Part shown: in pieces, positions 1 to 9,431 of the stretch
Layout of the letters: every line of letters begins with the position of its first letter
Position numbering within the stretch: the first letter of the stretch is position 1
Source of the DNA: Sphingomonas sp. ATCC 31555
GTDB lineage: Bacteria > Pseudomonadota > Alphaproteobacteria > Sphingomonadales > Sphingomonadaceae
DNA length: 64,000 nucleotides
Direction: 5' to 3'
NCBI RefSeq assembly: GCF_000282895.1
Contig: NZ_ALBQ01000004.1
Span: forward strand, 87,077 to 151,076
Program-made: the position numbers and the translations under genes
Notes under the pieces: generated by a model
Told to the model about the DNA's origin: nothing
The model's database searches: none
The model's input: the letters and a program-made list of their open reading frames with translations, nothing else

Positions 1-1151
1 GTCACCTGCTGCAGCGTGTCGATCTCGCTGATGTCGGCGTCGCCGGTGCGCAGCCGCTCCATCACGCGCCACATCCAGCCGGTGCCTTCGCGGCACGGCG
101 TGCACTGGCCACAGCTCTCATGCTTGTAGAAATAGGAGAGCCGGCTGATCGCGCGGACGATGTCGGTCGACTTGTCCATCACGATCACGGCGGCGGTGCC
201 GAGGCCCGAGCCGAGCGCGCGCAAGCCGTCAAAGTCCATCGGGCAGTCCATGATCTGGGCTGCCGGCACCAGCGGCACCGACGAACCGCCCGGGATCACC
301 GCGAGCAGATTGTCCCAACCGCCGCGAATGCCGCCGCAATGCTTCTCGATCAGCTCGCGGAACGGGATCGACATGGCCTCCTCGACCACGCACGGCTTGT
401 TCACATGGCCCGAGATCTGGAAGAGCTTGGTGCCCTTGTTGTTCTCGTTGCCGAAGCTGGCGAACCATTCGGGACCACGCCGCAGGATCGTCGGCGCAAC
501 CGCGATCGACTCGACGTTGTTGACCGTGGTCGGGCAGCCATAGAGGCCCGCACCCGCCGGGAACGGCGGCTTGAGGCGCGGCTGGCCCTTCTTGCCTTCC
601 AGGCTCTCGATCATCGCGGTCTCTTCGCCGCAGATGTACGCGCCGGCGCCGCGATGGACGAACACGTCGAAGTCATAGCCCGAACCGCAGGCATTCTTGC
701 CCAGCAGGCCGGCGGCATAGGCCTCGGCGACGGCTGCGAACAGCGTCTCGGCCTCGCGGATATATTCGCCGCGGATGTAGATATAGGCCGCCCGCGCGCG
801 CATCGCGAAGCCAGCAACCAGCGCGCCTTCGATCAGCAAATGCGGATCGTGGCGGATGATCTCGCGGTCCTTGCACGAGCCGGGCTCGGATTCGTCTGCA
901 TTGATGACGAGGAAGCTCGGACGCTCGGGCGTCGGGTTCTTCGGCATGAAGCTCCACTTCATGCCCGTCGGGAAGCCGGCGCCGCCACGCCCGCGCAGGC
1001 CCGAGGCCTTGATGCGGTCGATGATGGTGTCCTGCCCCAATTCCAGCAGCGCCTTGGTGTTGTCCCACGCGCCGCGCGCACGGGCGGCGTCGAGGTGCCA
1101 CGACTGGTAGCCGTAGAGATTGGTGAAGATGCGGTCCTTGTCCTGAAGCAC
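1..1151 (-). CDS. nuoF: NADH-quinone oxidoreductase subunit F, 3' truncated by window edge
   Basis: This is the FMN- and NADH-binding subunit of respiratory complex I, on the cytoplasmic peripheral arm. About 383 N-terminal residues are visible. The glycine-rich run [13 protein letters not shown] (NADH/FMN site), ICGEETA, and the start of the 4Fe-4S ligand motif [13 protein letters not shown] are all readable, so the C-terminal end of the cluster domain lies outside the window. I chose the GTG at 1151 because it gives the family N-terminus ([14 protein letters not shown]) and has AAGGGA upstream. It starts 1 base after the stop of the small membrane gene, which suggests translational coupling. 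No frameshift is visible. The identification is secure. Confidence 0.97.
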   Translation of the reverse strand, partial: MLQDKDRIFTNLYGYQSWHLDAARARGAWDNTKALLELGQDTIIDRIKASGLRGRGGAGFPTGMKWSFMPKNPTPERPSFLVINADESEPGSCKDREIIRHDPHLLIEGALVAGFAMRARAAYIYIRGEYIREAETLFAAVAEAYAAGLLGKNACGSGYDFDVFVHRGAGAYICGEETAMIESLEGKKGQPRLKPPFPAGAGLYGCPTTVNNVESIAVAPTILRRGPEWFASFGNENNKGTKLFQISGHVNKPCVVEEAMSIPFRELIEKHCGGIRGGWDNLLAVIPGGSSVPLVPAAQIMDCPMDFDGLRALGSGLGTAAVIVMDKSTDIVRAISRLSYFYKHESCGQCTPCREGTGWMWRVMERLRTGDADISEIDTLQQV

Positions 1152-1152
1152 C

Positions 1153-1320
1153 TTAGCGTCCCTTCCCGACCAGCTTCTGTACGAACAGATAGAAGACTAC
1201 GGCCAGACCGATCAGGACGAGCGTCCCGATCAAGTTAAATGCAAGCTCGAGCACCCAGCCGAGCACGACGATACCGCCGATGATGGCCAGGATGGTGACG
1301 ATGAGGCTGTTGCCCCGCAT
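1153..1320 (-). CDS. 55-residue membrane protein between nuoE and nuoF
   Basis: A short frame starts at ATG 1320, overlapping the nuoE stop by one base (TGATG), and stops at TAA 1155-1153, one base before the nuoF GTG. It encodes 55 residues: a short basic N-terminus (MRGNS), two hydrophobic stretches (roughly residues 6-20 and 26-47) and a basic C-terminus (KLVGKGR). The hairpin-like layout suggests a small two-helix or long one-helix inner-membrane protein. I recognise no family. The exact fit between two complex I genes with 1-base junctions is strong evidence that it is translated. A role in complex I assembly or stability is only an inference from position. Confidence 0.75.
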   Translation of the reverse strand: MRGNSLIVTILAIIGGIVVLGWVLELAFNLIGTLVLIGLAVVFYLFVQKLVGKGR

Positions 1321-1988
1321 CACCATTCGCCCCGATAGTCATGGTTCTCATGGACCATCGCGGTAAGCGTCGTCGGACCGCCGAGCGGCTCGACGGTGTG
1401 ACGGCCCGGCTCCTGCGTACCGGTCTTGGGGCTCTCGCCCTTGGCCAGCGCGTCGAGGATCGCGAGCGTCCGATCATAGTCGAGATCTTCGAAATTGTCG
1501 TCGTTGATCTGTACCATCGGCGCCGACGAGCAATTGCCCATGCACTCGACCTCGGTGAGCGTGAACAGCCCGTCCGCGGTGGTGTGGCCCTTCTTGAGCC
1601 CGCGTGCCTTGCACGCAGCCATCACATCGTCCGACCCGCGCAGCATGCACGGCGTGGTGCCGCAGACCTGCACATGGTAGCGGCCGACCGGCACCAGATT
1701 GAACATGGTGTAGAAGGTCGCGACCTCGAACACGCGAATATAGGGCATGTCCAGTTCGCGCGCGACGAACTCGATCACCGGAACCGGCAGCCAGCCCTGC
1801 GTGTTTGTCTCCGCGCCCACCTGGCGCTGCGCCAGATCGAGGAACGGGATGGTGCACGACATCTGGCGGCCCGCCGGATAGCGCGCCATGATCTCGCGCG
1901 CCTTCTCGGCGTTGGCCGGCGTCCAGGCGAAATTGCCCCAGCGCGCGCGGACTTCCGCTTCGTCGGGGAGTTGGGGTGCGTCAGCCAT
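1320..1988 (-). CDS. nuoE: NADH-quinone oxidoreductase subunit E
   Basis: This is the 24-kDa thioredoxin-like subunit of complex I, which carries the 2Fe-2S cluster N1a next to NuoF. The 222-residue product has the ligand pattern CGTTPC, then ECMGNC about 36 residues later, and the family segment VATFYTMFNLVPVGRYHVQVC. The C-terminal ~45 residues after the fold (KGESPKTGTQEPGRHTV onward) form a tail common in alphaproteobacterial NuoE. ATG 1988 overlaps the stop of the upstream NTF2-like gene by one base. Its own stop overlaps the ATG of the small membrane gene. Confidence 0.97.
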   Translation of the reverse strand: MADAPQLPDEAEVRARWGNFAWTPANAEKAREIMARYPAGRQMSCTIPFLDLAQRQVGAETNTQGWLPVPVIEFVARELDMPYIRVFEVATFYTMFNLVPVGRYHVQVCGTTPCMLRGSDDVMAACKARGLKKGHTTADGLFTLTEVECMGNCSSAPMVQINDDNFEDLDYDRTLAILDALAKGESPKTGTQEPGRHTVEPLGGPTTLTAMVHENHDYRGEW

Positions 1989-2326
1989 CAGCGGATAAAC
2001 TCCACCCGATCGACCTTGTCGTCGGAGAACGTATAAATGGACATCACCTCGAAGGGCTCGGCCTCGGGCGAGCGCGACACCTTCTCGTGCAGCACGACGG
2101 TCTCGCCGAGCGCATAGGAGGACAGGATGTCGGCACGGTTGTGCGGAAACTCGGCGAACATCGCCTTCAGCCCCGAACGCACGCCTTCGCGGCCCTCGCG
2201 CAGCACGGCGCCGCGATAGGTCGCCTCGCAGGCGCCGTCGGTCATCAGCTCGACATAGCCGTCGGCATCCTGCGCGTTGTACCGCGCGATCATTTCATGG
2301 GTCGTGGCGATACGATCCGTGCTCAA
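1988..2326 (-). CDS. NTF2/SnoaL-like small protein inside the nuo operon
   Basis: The product is about 112 residues and predicted cytoplasmic. The pattern [22 protein letters not shown], then a reading such as [23 protein letters not shown] and [21 protein letters not shown], fits the cone-shaped NTF2/SnoaL fold: a helix pair followed by a curved beta sheet. I chose TTG 2326 because it overlaps the nuoD stop (TTGA), as elsewhere in this operon. A GTG three codons upstream is also possible. The stop overlaps the nuoE ATG. Its function is unknown. NTF2-fold proteins may be enzymes or binding or assembly factors, and nothing here fixes a substrate. Position suggests a link to complex I. Confidence 0.8.
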   Translation of the reverse strand: MSTDRIATTHEMIARYNAQDADGYVELMTDGACEATYRGAVLREGREGVRSGLKAMFAEFPHNRADILSSYALGETVVLHEKVSRSPEAEPFEVMSIYTFSDDKVDRVEFIR

Positions 2327-3552
2327 CGGTCGCACTCCCCGAACACGATGTCCATCGCGCCCAGAATGGCGGTGATGTCGGCGAGCATATGGCCCTTGGA
2401 CATGAAGTCCATCGCCTGGAGGTGGCTGAACGCCGTCGGGCGCACCTTGCAGCGATACGGCTTGTTGGTGCCATCCGAGACCAGGTACACGCCGAATTCG
2501 CCCTTGGGGCTCTCGGTTGCGACATACACTTCGCCCGCCGGCACGTGATAGCCTTCGGTGAAGAGCTTGAAGTGATGGATCAGCGCTTCCATCGACTGCT
2601 TCATCTCGCCGCGCTTCGGGGCCCCTACCTTGCGGTCGAGCGTCAGGACCGGGCCTTCCGGCATGTCCTGGATGCACTGCTTGATGATGCGGGCCGACTG
2701 GTAGACTTCCTCGACGCGGACCATGAAGCGATCATAGCAATCGCCGCGGGTGCCGACCGGGATCTCGAAGTCGACGCGGTCGTACACGTCATAGGGCTGC
2801 GCGCGGCGGATATCCCACGGAATGCCGGCGGCGCGGATCATCGGGCCGGAGAAGCCCCACTTGATCGCGTCCTCGCGGCTCACCGTCGCGATGTCGACGT
2901 TGCGCTGCTTGAAGATGCGGTTCTCGGCGACCAGGCTGATCGCGTCACCGAACAGCTGCGGCAGGCGCGTGTCGAGCCATTCCGCGATGTCGTTCAGCAG
3001 CTTGACCGGCACGTCCTGACGCACCCCGCCGACGCGGTAATAGTTCGAGTGCATGCGCGCACCCGACGCCCGCTCGAAGAAGTTCAGGCAGTCCTCGCGG
3101 ATCTCGAACATCCACAGGTTCGGCGTCATCGCGCCGACGTCCATCACGTGCGAACCGAGGTTCAGCATGTGGTTGCAGATTCGGGTCAGCTCGGCGAACA
3201 GCACGCGGAGATACTGGCCGCGCAGCGGCACCTCGAGATCGAGCAGCTTCTCGACCGCGAGGACGAAGCTGTGCTCCATCGCCAGCGGCGAACAGTAATC
3301 GAAGCGATCGAAATAGGGCAGCGCCTGGGTGTAGGTCTTGTACTCGATCAGCTTTTCGGTGCCGCGGTGGAGCAGGCCGACATGCGGATCGATGCGCTCG
3401 ATGATCTCGCCATCCAGTTCGGTGACGAGACGGAGCACGCCGTGCGCCGCGGGATGCTGCGGGCCGAAGTTGATCGTGTAGTTCGCGATCGAGGTATCGC
3501 CCGTCGCCGGGTCGACATCGCGCTCCATGATCTTGGCTACGGTATCGCTCAT
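2323..3552 (-). CDS. nuoD: NADH-quinone oxidoreductase subunit D
   Basis: This is the 49-kDa subunit of complex I. With NuoB and NuoH it forms the quinone pocket, and it is related to the large subunit of NiFe hydrogenases. The 409-residue product reads through the family landmarks [54 protein letters not shown] and the C-terminal FGECDR. The histidine pair of GPQHPAAHG lines the quinone site in known structures. ATG 3552 overlaps the nuoC stop as ATGA, and the longer open frame upstream lies over nuoC and is not coding. The stop overlaps the TTG of the NTF2-like gene. Confidence 0.98.
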   Translation of the reverse strand: MSDTVAKIMERDVDPATGDTSIANYTINFGPQHPAAHGVLRLVTELDGEIIERIDPHVGLLHRGTEKLIEYKTYTQALPYFDRFDYCSPLAMEHSFVLAVEKLLDLEVPLRGQYLRVLFAELTRICNHMLNLGSHVMDVGAMTPNLWMFEIREDCLNFFERASGARMHSNYYRVGGVRQDVPVKLLNDIAEWLDTRLPQLFGDAISLVAENRIFKQRNVDIATVSREDAIKWGFSGPMIRAAGIPWDIRRAQPYDVYDRVDFEIPVGTRGDCYDRFMVRVEEVYQSARIIKQCIQDMPEGPVLTLDRKVGAPKRGEMKQSMEALIHHFKLFTEGYHVPAGEVYVATESPKGEFGVYLVSDGTNKPYRCKVRPTAFSHLQAMDFMSKGHMLADITAILGAMDIVFGECDR

Positions 3553-4385
3553 TTGTTCTGCCCTTCGCCCTTGGTCGGGATCACGTCCGGATCCTTGGGC
3601 TTTTCGCCGGGCTGGTTGCCCGGATGCGGCTGGCCGGCGCCGGTCTGGGCCGGGCTGTCGGTGGTCTTGGTGTCCTTGCCCTGCGCCGGCTCGCTCTTGG
3701 CGGCGGCGGTGTCGGCGCTCGCGACTTGGGCGGCGGCAGCCGGCGTGGGCGCCCCCTTGGCCTGCGGCTGCGGCGCCTTCTCGTCGCCGGGCAGCACATA
3801 TTGCGCACCTTCCCACGGGCTCATGAAGTCGAAGTTGCGGAAGTCCTGCGCCAGGCTGACCGGCTCATAGACCACGCGCTTCGCCTCTTCCGAGTAGCGC
3901 ACCTCGACATACCCGGTCATCGGGAAGTCCTTGCGCAGCGGATGGCCCTGGAAGCCATAGTCGGTCAGGATGCGGCGGAGATCGTCATTGCCCTCGAACA
4001 GCACGCCGTACATGTCGTACGTCTCGCGCTCGAGCCAGCCGGCGACCGGCCAGATGTCGGTCACGCTCGGCACCGGCTTTTCCTCGTCGGTGATGACGCG
4101 GACGCGGATACGGTGGTTCCGGGTGAACGACAGCAGCTGGTAGACGACGTCGAAGCGCTCCGCGCGCTGCGGATAGTCGACACCGGCGATCTCGCTGAGC
4201 TGCTGATATTCCAGGCCCGGCGTGTCGCGCAGCGCGATCATCGCGTCGCACAGCTTCTCGCGGACGACGGTGAGCGACACTTCGCCCACGGCGTCCTTCG
4301 CCTCGACCAGCATGTCGCCGAGCGCGGCCTTGGCCGCCTCGATCACGCCGTCGTTCGCGGCATAGCGGGGAGCCGGCGCCCTCAC
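3549..4385 (-). CDS. nuoC: NADH-quinone oxidoreductase subunit C with low-complexity C-terminal tail
   Basis: This is the 30-kDa subunit of complex I, forming a structural core with NuoD. The core (about residues 1-200) shows [43 protein letters not shown] and [15 protein letters not shown]. After [11 protein letters not shown] the last ~75 residues are Ala/Pro/Lys/Gln-rich ([11 protein letters not shown], then [16 protein letters not shown]), with no predicted fold. This makes the protein 278 residues, against about 200-220 for many bacterial NuoC. The start is GTG 4385, overlapping the nuoB stop as GTGA. An unfused single-domain NuoC is the alphaproteobacterial layout, unlike the NuoCD fusion of enterobacteria. 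Confidence 0.96.
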   Translation of the reverse strand: MRAPAPRYAANDGVIEAAKAALGDMLVEAKDAVGEVSLTVVREKLCDAMIALRDTPGLEYQQLSEIAGVDYPQRAERFDVVYQLLSFTRNHRIRVRVITDEEKPVPSVTDIWPVAGWLERETYDMYGVLFEGNDDLRRILTDYGFQGHPLRKDFPMTGYVEVRYSEEAKRVVYEPVSLAQDFRNFDFMSPWEGAQYVLPGDEKAPQPQAKGAPTPAAAAQVASADTAAAKSEPAQGKDTKTTDSPAQTGAGQPHPGNQPGEKPKDPDVIPTKGEGQNK

Positions 4386-4921
4386 CGGTCCAGGCTCCCG
4401 ATGCGGCGGATCTTCCGCTGCAGCTGCATCACGCCGTAGAGCAGCGCCTCAGCAGTCGGCGGGCAGCCGGGGACGTAGATGTCCACGGGCACCACGCGAT
4501 CGCAGCCGCGCACGACGCTGTAGCTATAGTGGTAATAGCCGCCGCCATTGGCGCAGCTGCCCATCGAAATCACGTATTTCGGTTCCGACATCTGGTCATA
4601 GACCCGGCGAAGCGCCGGGGCCATCTTGTTGCACAGCGTGCCCGCGACGATCATCACGTCCGACTGGCGCGGCGACGCGCGCGGGGCGGCGCCGAAGCGC
4701 TCCATGTCGTAGCGCGGCATGTTGACGTGGATCATCTCCACCGCGCAGCATGCGAGGCCGAAGGTCATCCACCACAGCGAGCCGGTACGGGCCCACTGGA
4801 ACAGCTCCTCGGTGGAGGTGACCAGGAAACCCTTGTCCGAAATCTCGGCATTGATGTCGTTCAGGAAGCCGACGTCCGGGAGGGTCCCCGGCGGGGGCGG
4901 CGCCGAAAGCTCTACTCCCAT
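4382..4921 (-). CDS. nuoB: NADH-quinone oxidoreductase subunit B
   Basis: This is the 20-kDa subunit of complex I. It holds the terminal 4Fe-4S cluster N2, which reduces quinone. The 179-residue product contains [13 protein letters not shown] (the adjacent cysteine pair), [12 protein letters not shown] and [15 protein letters not shown], which together give the four cluster ligands. ATG 4921 lies inside the nuoA end, so the two genes overlap by 10 bases. An open frame continues upstream over nuoA but is not coding. The stop overlaps the nuoC GTG. Confidence 0.98.
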   Translation of the reverse strand: MGVELSAPPPPGTLPDVGFLNDINAEISDKGFLVTSTEELFQWARTGSLWWMTFGLACCAVEMIHVNMPRYDMERFGAAPRASPRQSDVMIVAGTLCNKMAPALRRVYDQMSEPKYVISMGSCANGGGYYHYSYSVVRGCDRVVPVDIYVPGCPPTAEALLYGVMQLQRKIRRIGSLDR

Positions 4922-5286
4922 TCCAGGGCTCCCTTCTTCCACGCATAGATTAGGCCGAGCGCCAGCTCGGCGAAAAAGATCATCATCGAAATCCAGGCGG
5001 TCCAGCCCAGGGTGAACACGCTCACCGCCCAGGGGTAGAGGAACGCCGCCTCGAGATCGAACACGATGAACAGGATGGCAACGAGGTAGAAGCGCACGTC
5101 GAACTGGCTGCGCGAATCCTCGAAGGCGGGGAAGCCGCACTCATATTCGGTGAGCTTTTCCGGCGTCGGCTTGTTCGTGCCGGTCAGGCGCGAGACGAGC
5201 ATCGGCAGGAACACGAACGTGCCCGAGAGCAACAGGGCGATCCCCAGGAATATCAGGATCGGGAGATATTGTGACAGGTCGACCAA
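4912..5286 (-). CDS. nuoA: NADH-quinone oxidoreductase subunit A
   Basis: This is a small three-helix membrane subunit of complex I and the first gene of the operon here. The 124-residue product has hydrophobic segments near residues 8-28, 65-85 and 95-115. It carries the family loop [21 protein letters not shown], whose conserved cysteine sits in the active/deactive loop of complex I. I chose TTG 5286 because it gives the family N-terminus [15 protein letters not shown] and has GAGAAGG just upstream. The open frame before it (rich in Arg/Ser) does not resemble NuoA. Confidence 0.95.
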   Translation of the reverse strand: MVDLSQYLPILIFLGIALLLSGTFVFLPMLVSRLTGTNKPTPEKLTEYECGFPAFEDSRSQFDVRFYLVAILFIVFDLEAAFLYPWAVSVFTLGWTAWISMMIFFAELALGLIYAWKKGALEWE

Positions 5287-5365
5287 TGGCCTTCTCTTCT
5301 CGCGACTGCGGAATCTTGAGCGGCTTCTAGGACCATGATCCCGGTGCGGCAAGGCCTGGAACCGC

Positions 5366-5384
5366 TGAGAATCATTCGCAATTG
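5366..5384. promoter_or_regulatory. Fur-box-like site upstream of nuoA
   Basis: The + strand reads TGAGAATCATTCGCAATTG, which resembles bacterial Fur boxes (GATAAT/GATTCTCA-type half-sites). It sits about 80 bases before the nuoA TTG and about 32 bases past the end of the CheW-protein gene, the only gap in which the nuo promoter can lie. Complex I is rich in Fe-S clusters, so iron control would make sense, but the site is a motif match only. Confidence 0.4.
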
Positions 5385-5415
5385 TTAAGGGGCGGTGAAT
5401 AGGTCCGGAGCGGCT

Positions 5416-6834
5416 TTATCCAAGTGTATGAATTCGGATCGAATGCGCCGTCCCCTCGATCGTTGCGGGTACGAACCGCGCCCCGGGGCTTCCCCCAGGG
5501 ACAGGGAGGGCAGGCGCGTTGATGATCGTCGCCAGCCGCTGGGCGAGGAAGCCGCGCGCGCCCTGCCCTTCTTGGTCGCGGGCGATGATCAGCAACTTGG
5601 CCTCGTCCGGCGCTGCACCCGGCTCGACGCCGTAGACCGAGATCGGCGCGCCGCGATGATCGGTGAGGCCGCACAAACCCGAAGGGCCCTCGATTGGCGA
5701 GGAAAGCCCGCGGAACGGCACCACTTCGCGGATCGCGTCGAGCGGGGTGGCGAGCAGCCGGGCACCGGTGTCGAAGATCAGGAAGGCGCTGGTGGCGGTG
5801 GCGTCCGCGCGGGGTCCGCTGGTGCCGCCGCCCGTCGCGGCCGTGGGCTGCCGGCACATCGCCGCCATCGCCTGGATTGCGGGATCGGCACGCACCGCCG
5901 CGCTGTCGAGCACGAGATTCTGCCCGCCGGCAGGATCGGTCGCGATGGACGCGAACAGCGTGTTGCGCCCTGCCAGCTCCACCGGCATCGGGCCGAACTT
6001 GTCGTCGGCGATCCGCGCGACGCTGCGCACGCTCTCCACGTGCCAGCCCACCAGCTTGTCCGGCGCGATCCGCAGCAGGATCACCGGACCCTGCGACTCT
6101 TCCGGCGTCGCGCCCTCGAGCCCCAGCGTCGCCAGCTGATCGAAGACGCGGACGTCGCGCCCGAGATAGTTGACGCTGCGCGACCAGCCGGGCGCGGGAA
6201 CCGCACAGCGCCGCAGGCTGATCGCAGGCGCGGTGCTCTCCACCAGATGGCTGTCGATGGCGATGTCCACGCCGGCGACGGTCACCAGCACGAACGGCCT
6301 TCCGCGCCTGAGCGCCGAGTTCCCCGCGTCGCGCGGGACGCAACGGACCAGCGGCAGGCCGGGCAGGCCGAACAGCGCCTCGGGATCGAGGATGCCGACA
6401 AGATGCGCCTCGCGGACGAAGGCGCGATCCACCAGCCGCGCCGCGCCGGCCGAATCGACCAGCGCGCGCACCGCCGAAACGGGGATGCGGTACAGCCCCG
6501 ACACCGCGTCGATGCGGAGCCCGAGCAGCAGGTCGTCCCGACGCAGCACCACCACCGTGCCGCCCGCGCCGGTTTCGGCGGCGAAGCCGAGCAGGATGCT
6601 GACATCGACGACGGGGATCACGTCGCCGCGTACGCCGATCGATCCGATCAGCGCCGGGTGGCTGCCGAAACGGGGCCCAAGCGCGAGCGGGCACGGCACG
6701 ACCTCGCGCACCCAGTCGACCGGCACCGCGAATTCGACGCCGCACAGGCGGAGCAGCCCGACATCGAGATGCCGTCGCCCGGCCTCCCCTGCCACCGCCT
6801 CCGCCACCGCGTCATGCTCCACCCCCTCGCGCAT
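5416..6834 (-). CDS. Protein with three CheW-like modules
   Basis: The 472-residue product has no membrane segment and appears to be built from three CheW-like scaffold modules. Module 1 is at about residues 15-145 (VDWVREVVPCPLALG, IGSIGVRGDVIPVVDVSILLG). Module 2 is at about 180-320 (VDIAIDSHLVEST, SVNYLGRDVRVFDQL). Module 3 is at about 355-472 (LATPLDAIREVVPFRG, GLTDHRGAPISVYGVE). CheW modules couple chemoreceptors to CheA. The ATG at 6834 is 2 bases beyond the stop of the five-PAS receptor gene, so the two are almost surely co-translated and may form one signalling unit. Fused CheW modules are rarer than single ones. No CheA, CheY, CheR or CheB gene lies in the window. Confidence 0.8.
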   Translation of the reverse strand: MREGVEHDAVAEAVAGEAGRRHLDVGLLRLCGVEFAVPVDWVREVVPCPLALGPRFGSHPALIGSIGVRGDVIPVVDVSILLGFAAETGAGGTVVVLRRDDLLLGLRIDAVSGLYRIPVSAVRALVDSAGAARLVDRAFVREAHLVGILDPEALFGLPGLPLVRCVPRDAGNSALRRGRPFVLVTVAGVDIAIDSHLVESTAPAISLRRCAVPAPGWSRSVNYLGRDVRVFDQLATLGLEGATPEESQGPVILLRIAPDKLVGWHVESVRSVARIADDKFGPMPVELAGRNTLFASIATDPAGGQNLVLDSAAVRADPAIQAMAAMCRQPTAATGGGTSGPRADATATSAFLIFDTGARLLATPLDAIREVVPFRGLSSPIEGPSGLCGLTDHRGAPISVYGVEPGAAPDEAKLLIIARDQEGQGARGFLAQRLATIINAPALPVPGGSPGARFVPATIEGTAHSIRIHTLG

Positions 6835-6836
6835 GA

Positions 6837-9305
6837 TCAGATCGCGCTGTGGGTGGACGTTGCCAGCTCGCCGATCATGGCGACCACCTGGCGCGACGTC
6901 TCGCGCTGGGCGCTGACCGACTGGGCGATGCCGGAAATCGCGCCGGTCGTCTTGTCGACGCACCCGGCGATCGCCTCGAACGCATCACGGGCCGAGCGCG
7001 AGCGTTCGGTGCCCTGGGTGACGCGCTCGCTCGACTCGCCGATCAGCCGGGTGATCTCCTCCGCCGCCGAGGCGCTGCGCTCGGCGAGCTTGCGCACCTC
7101 TTCGGCGACGATCGAGAAGCCGACACCGTGCTCGCCGGCGCGCGCCGCCTCGATCGCGGCGTTGAAGGCGAGCAGGTTGGTCTGGCCGGCAAGGTCGCCG
7201 ATCACGTCGACGATGCTGGAGATCTTCTTCGACGACGCCGCCATCAGCTCCATCGATTCGATCGTGCCCTCGATCGCGCTGGTGCCGCGATCGGCCGCCG
7301 CCTGGGTCTCGCTGGCGAGGCCCGTGGCGCTGCAGGCGCCCTCGCTGATCGTCTTGATCGCCTCGGAGAGATCGCCGACGACGCCCTGCATCTGCTCGGT
7401 CTTGGCGGCGATCTTGCGCTCGAGCATCACCTGGTCGGTGACGTCATAGGCATATTTGATCACCCGCGACGGATTGCCCTGCAGGTCGAACACAGGCGAG
7501 TAGCTCGCCTGGATGAACACGTCGCGGTCATATTTACCGATCCGGTGGAAACGGCCCGATTGCCCCTCGCCGCGCCCGAGCGAGCGCCAGAAATCGCCAT
7601 ATTCCTTCGACTTGAGATGCGTCGGATCGACGAACATCGAATGGTGTCGCCCCTGGATCTCGCGCAGGGTATAGCCCATGGTCGACAGGAAATTCTCGTT
7701 CGCGGTGAGGATCTCGCCGTCAAGGCTGAACTCGATGGTGGCGAGGCTGCGGTCGACCGCCTGGGCGCGGCTCTTGCCCTCGATCGCCGCCTTCTTGCGC
7801 TCGGTGATGTCGTGCGCGAACTTGACCACTTTCACGACGTTACCGAGACCATCGAAGATCGGATTGTAGGTTGCGTTGAGCCAGATCTCCGCGCCGGCCT
7901 TGTTGCGGCGGCGGAAGTCGCCGGCGATGTACTCGCCATGCGCCAGGTCCGCCCAGAATCGCGCATATTCCGGCGAATTCACCAGTTCGGCATCGCAGAA
8001 GATCTTGTGATGCTTGCCGATCACGTCATCCCGCCGATAGCCGGTGGTCGCCAGGAAATTCTCGTTCGCGTCGAGCACGATCCCGTCGGGGGTGAATTCG
8101 ATCACCGCCTGGGCGCGACTGATCGCCGCGACCTTGCCCTCCGCGTCCGCCGCCCGCAGCTTCTGCTCGGTAATGTCATAGGCATATTTGACGACCCGGA
8201 TCAGTTTCCCGTCGGCATCGACAATCGGATTGTAGGTCGCCCGGATCCAGACGCGACGACCGTCCTTCCCGATGCGCGGGAAGACTCCCGCCTGGAATTC
8301 GCCCGCGGCGAGCGCGCGCCAGAAGCTGTTATACTCCTCCGTCTTAACATAGTCGGGATCGCAGCAGGTGCGGTGATGCTTGCCGATCAGCTCGCTACGC
8401 TCATAGCCCATCGTCTGCAGGAACATGTCGTTCGCGGCGACGACATAGCCGCTGGTGTCGAACTCGATCACCGCGGTCGAGCGATCGATTGCCGCCAGCT
8501 TGCCGGCGGCCTCGGCGCTTTCCGTCTGTTGCTTGGTCACGTCCATCGCGAACTTGACGATCTTCACCGGCAGGCCCTGATGATCGAGGATCGGATTGTA
8601 GGTGGCCTGGATCCAGCGGACGGTGCCGTCCTTGGCGACGCGCTTGTAGAGTCCGCCATCGAACTCGCCGTTCCCCAGCCGCTCCCAGAACTGGCGATAG
8701 GCGGGCGACCGGGCATATTCCGCCGTGCAGAACATGCGGTGATGCTGACCGATCAGCTCTTCCACCTTGTAGCCGAGCAGCTCACAGAAATTCTCGTTGG
8801 CGCCGAGCACGCGCCCGGACAGATCGAACTCGATCATCGCCGTCGCGCGGCTGAAGGCGTTGAGCACACTGCGGTTGAGCGCCGCCTCGATCTGCACGCC
8901 GCGAACGTCCCGCGCGATCAGAACGACGCGCTGCACCGTGCCGGTGGCGTCGGTGATCGGGGCATAATGACCGGCGAGCCAGGCATCCTTCCCCTCGCAG
9001 CCGTTGCGCCGCGCCGTCTCCTCGATGGTCTCGCCCGCGCGCAGCCGATCCCAGAAGGCGGCATAGGCGGGGCTGGCGGCATAGTCGGCGTCGCAGAAGA
9101 AGCGGTGATGCTCGCCGACCACGGTCTCGAGCACGCAGCCCATGGCGTCGAGAAACAGCTGGTTCGCCCGCAGCAACGTGCCGTCCGGGCTGAACTCGGC
9201 CACGGCGTAGAGCCGGTCCAGCACCGTGCCGACAACCTTGCAGAAGGCCTCGTCCTCAGCCTTTGCGCGCCGCCCATTGCCCAGGCCCGTCACTTCCATG
9301 TTCAT
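6837..9305 (-). CDS. Soluble methyl-accepting chemoreceptor with five PAS domains (BdlA-like)
   Basis: The 822-residue product has five tandem PAS domains at about residues 33-136, 153-258, 276-381, 399-503 and 520-625, spaced by about 122 residues. A short receptor signalling domain follows (about 630-822), with the hairpin tip [19 protein letters not shown]. There is no signal peptide, membrane helix or HAMP domain, so it should be cytoplasmic. Each PAS has A-N-x-x-F-L then G-x-H-H-x-x-F, usually followed by Cys, and ends in YNPI...VVKYAYDIT. This is the pattern of the Pseudomonas dispersion receptor BdlA, which has only two PAS domains. The ligand or cofactor is unknown; redox or heme sensing is possible. 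It is followed 2 bases later by the triple-CheW gene. Confidence 0.9.
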   Translation of the reverse strand: MNMEVTGLGNGRRAKAEDEAFCKVVGTVLDRLYAVAEFSPDGTLLRANQLFLDAMGCVLETVVGEHHRFFCDADYAASPAYAAFWDRLRAGETIEETARRNGCEGKDAWLAGHYAPITDATGTVQRVVLIARDVRGVQIEAALNRSVLNAFSRATAMIEFDLSGRVLGANENFCELLGYKVEELIGQHHRMFCTAEYARSPAYRQFWERLGNGEFDGGLYKRVAKDGTVRWIQATYNPILDHQGLPVKIVKFAMDVTKQQTESAEAAGKLAAIDRSTAVIEFDTSGYVVAANDMFLQTMGYERSELIGKHHRTCCDPDYVKTEEYNSFWRALAAGEFQAGVFPRIGKDGRRVWIRATYNPIVDADGKLIRVVKYAYDITEQKLRAADAEGKVAAISRAQAVIEFTPDGIVLDANENFLATTGYRRDDVIGKHHKIFCDAELVNSPEYARFWADLAHGEYIAGDFRRRNKAGAEIWLNATYNPIFDGLGNVVKVVKFAHDITERKKAAIEGKSRAQAVDRSLATIEFSLDGEILTANENFLSTMGYTLREIQGRHHSMFVDPTHLKSKEYGDFWRSLGRGEGQSGRFHRIGKYDRDVFIQASYSPVFDLQGNPSRVIKYAYDVTDQVMLERKIAAKTEQMQGVVGDLSEAIKTISEGACSATGLASETQAAADRGTSAIEGTIESMELMAASSKKISSIVDVIGDLAGQTNLLAFNAAIEAARAGEHGVGFSIVAEEVRKLAERSASAAEEITRLIGESSERVTQGTERSRSARDAFEAIAGCVDKTTGAISGIAQSVSAQRETSRQVVAMIGELATSTHSAI

Positions 9306-9431
9306 GCGCCGTTCGTCCCGTCTCAGGCCGGCATTTTCGCCGGGGCCTTTTCAGGAACTTATAGAACGGTAACCGAACGAACCGGCTGGGAAACAAAGTT
9401 AATTCTAGGATCCCTACTCTTACGAGTGACC

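Noticed and set aside
2389..3870. Long + strand open frame opposite nuoD
   Set aside because: nuoD on the minus strand is unambiguous, with family motifs throughout; the + product has no fold signature.
7430..9250. Regular about 366-base periodicity, considered as a tandem DNA repeat or CRISPR-like array
   Set aside because: The period is due to five homologous PAS domains in one protein; there are no short identical repeats with unique spacers.
9340..9390. GAAC half-sites considered as an SOS box
   Set aside because: The two half-sites are 5 bases apart rather than 7, and the chemoreceptor is not an expected SOS gene.
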